From: Porticoccaceae bacterium
GTDB taxonomy: Bacteria; Pseudomonadota; Gammaproteobacteria; Pseudomonadales; Porticoccaceae
NCBI GenBank assembly: GCA_030590275.1
Contig: JAUUYV010000146.1
Coordinates: 1-5,618, forward strand
Direction of reading: 5' to 3'
DNA: 5,618 nucleotides
Both the position numbers and the translations under genes were made by a program. The notes beneath the pieces are model-generated. The model was not told the DNA's origin and did no database searches. It saw only the letters and a program-made list of their open reading frames with translations. Shown in pieces: positions 5,272 to 5,618 of the stretch. Position 1 is the stretch's first letter. Each line of letters begins with the position of its first letter.

Positions 5272-5618
5272 GTGGAACGTTTTTTTTCCCTGGGTAAAAC
5301 CATGAATTTTCGACACATGGGAGGCTATGTAGCGGCGGATTCGCGCATTACCCGTAATGATCGCCTATTCCGGTCGGGCTTTGTAGACACGGTTAACACC
5401 GAGGGCCGTAAAATAATTTCCGATATGGGGATTCGAACCGTTTACGACTTTCGCAGCCCCATAGAGCGCGAGAAAAATGCGCTTATCGTGAACAGTGATA
5501 TCGAAGTCGTAGAGCTGGGAATGCTGGTGGCCAGTGTCGAAAACCTGTGGGAGATGTTGCTGGGAGCGGGCTTGACTCCCACTGGTGCTATACAGGTTAT
5601 GGGTGAACGCTATCGAGA
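5272..5618 (+). CDS. Tyrosine/phosphoinositide phosphatase, Y_phosphatase3 type (partial, N-terminal 115 residues)
   Basis: Translation from GTG 5272 stays open to the window edge. The N-terminal signature is clear: NFRHMGGY at 12-19 (family pattern NFRDLGGY), then RLFRSG at 31-36, and VYDFRSPIERE at 57-67 (family pattern VxDLRSxxE). These are the substrate-loop motifs of the Y_phosphatase3 family, which includes mycobacterial PtpB and Listeria LipA. Members are about 250-280 residues and use a later HCxxGKDRTG loop; that loop lies beyond the window, so activity cannot be confirmed here. Known members hydrolyse phosphotyrosine, phosphoserine/threonine or phosphoinositides. No signal peptide is seen. 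The gene diverges from the minus-strand group containing two kinases, making a phosphorylated metabolite shared by both sides an attractive but unproven idea. Confidence 0.82.
   Translation, partial: MERFFSLGKTMNFRHMGGYVAADSRITRNDRLFRSGFVDTVNTEGRKIISDMGIRTVYDFRSPIEREKNALIVNSDIEVVELGMLVASVENLWEMLLGAGLTPTGAIQVMGERYR

Overview
The window looks like part of a gammaproteobacterial chromosome, probably from a marine or otherwise environmental lineage with moderate GC. The main taxonomic clue is the left edge. Bases 2-163 encode the last 53 residues of aminopeptidase N (PepN, M1 family), with the NPQ-x-ASR-type C-terminus known from the Escherichia coli / Pseudomonas enzyme. A small helical ferritin-like protein follows (330-785). 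I know it as a common conserved protein of Pseudomonas, Marinobacter and Halomonas relatives. No mobile element, tRNA, rRNA or CRISPR array is visible.

Layout: (1) 1-163, end of pepN, plus strand. (2) 164-329, intergenic with two perfect palindromes and a short 8-bp tandem repeat beside the ribosome binding site. (3) 330-785, ferritin-like protein, plus strand. (4) 788-4991, four genes on the minus strand. In transcription order these are a DUF7064/7065-type (CrtC-like) protein (4991 to 4032, TTG start), a 187-residue protein of unknown family (3898 to 3335), and two tandem paralogous phosphotransferases of the APH / ACAD10-11 N-terminal type (3236 to 2037 and 1999 to 788). (5) 4992-5271, a divergent intergenic region with an imperfect inverted repeat. 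(6) 5272 to the window end, plus strand, the start of a Y_phosphatase3-type tyrosine/phosphoinositide phosphatase, which opens with GTG and is cut by the window edge.

The minus-strand genes have gaps of 133, 98 and 37 bp, so co-transcription is plausible but internal promoters are possible. Kinases of this type include the kinase half of ACAD10/ACAD11 and LvaA of levulinate catabolism, which phosphorylate hydroxyacyl-CoA so that the hydroxyl can be eliminated. With a CrtC-like protein, an unknown protein and a divergent phosphatase alongside, the reading I favour is a catabolic or modification module for a hydrophobic hydroxylated substrate. That is inference; no substrate can be read from the sequence. 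The most notable points are the kinase duplication (about 58% identical by hand count), the unknown 187-residue partner and the possible operator between the divergent genes. I see no defence system or other clearly new machinery.
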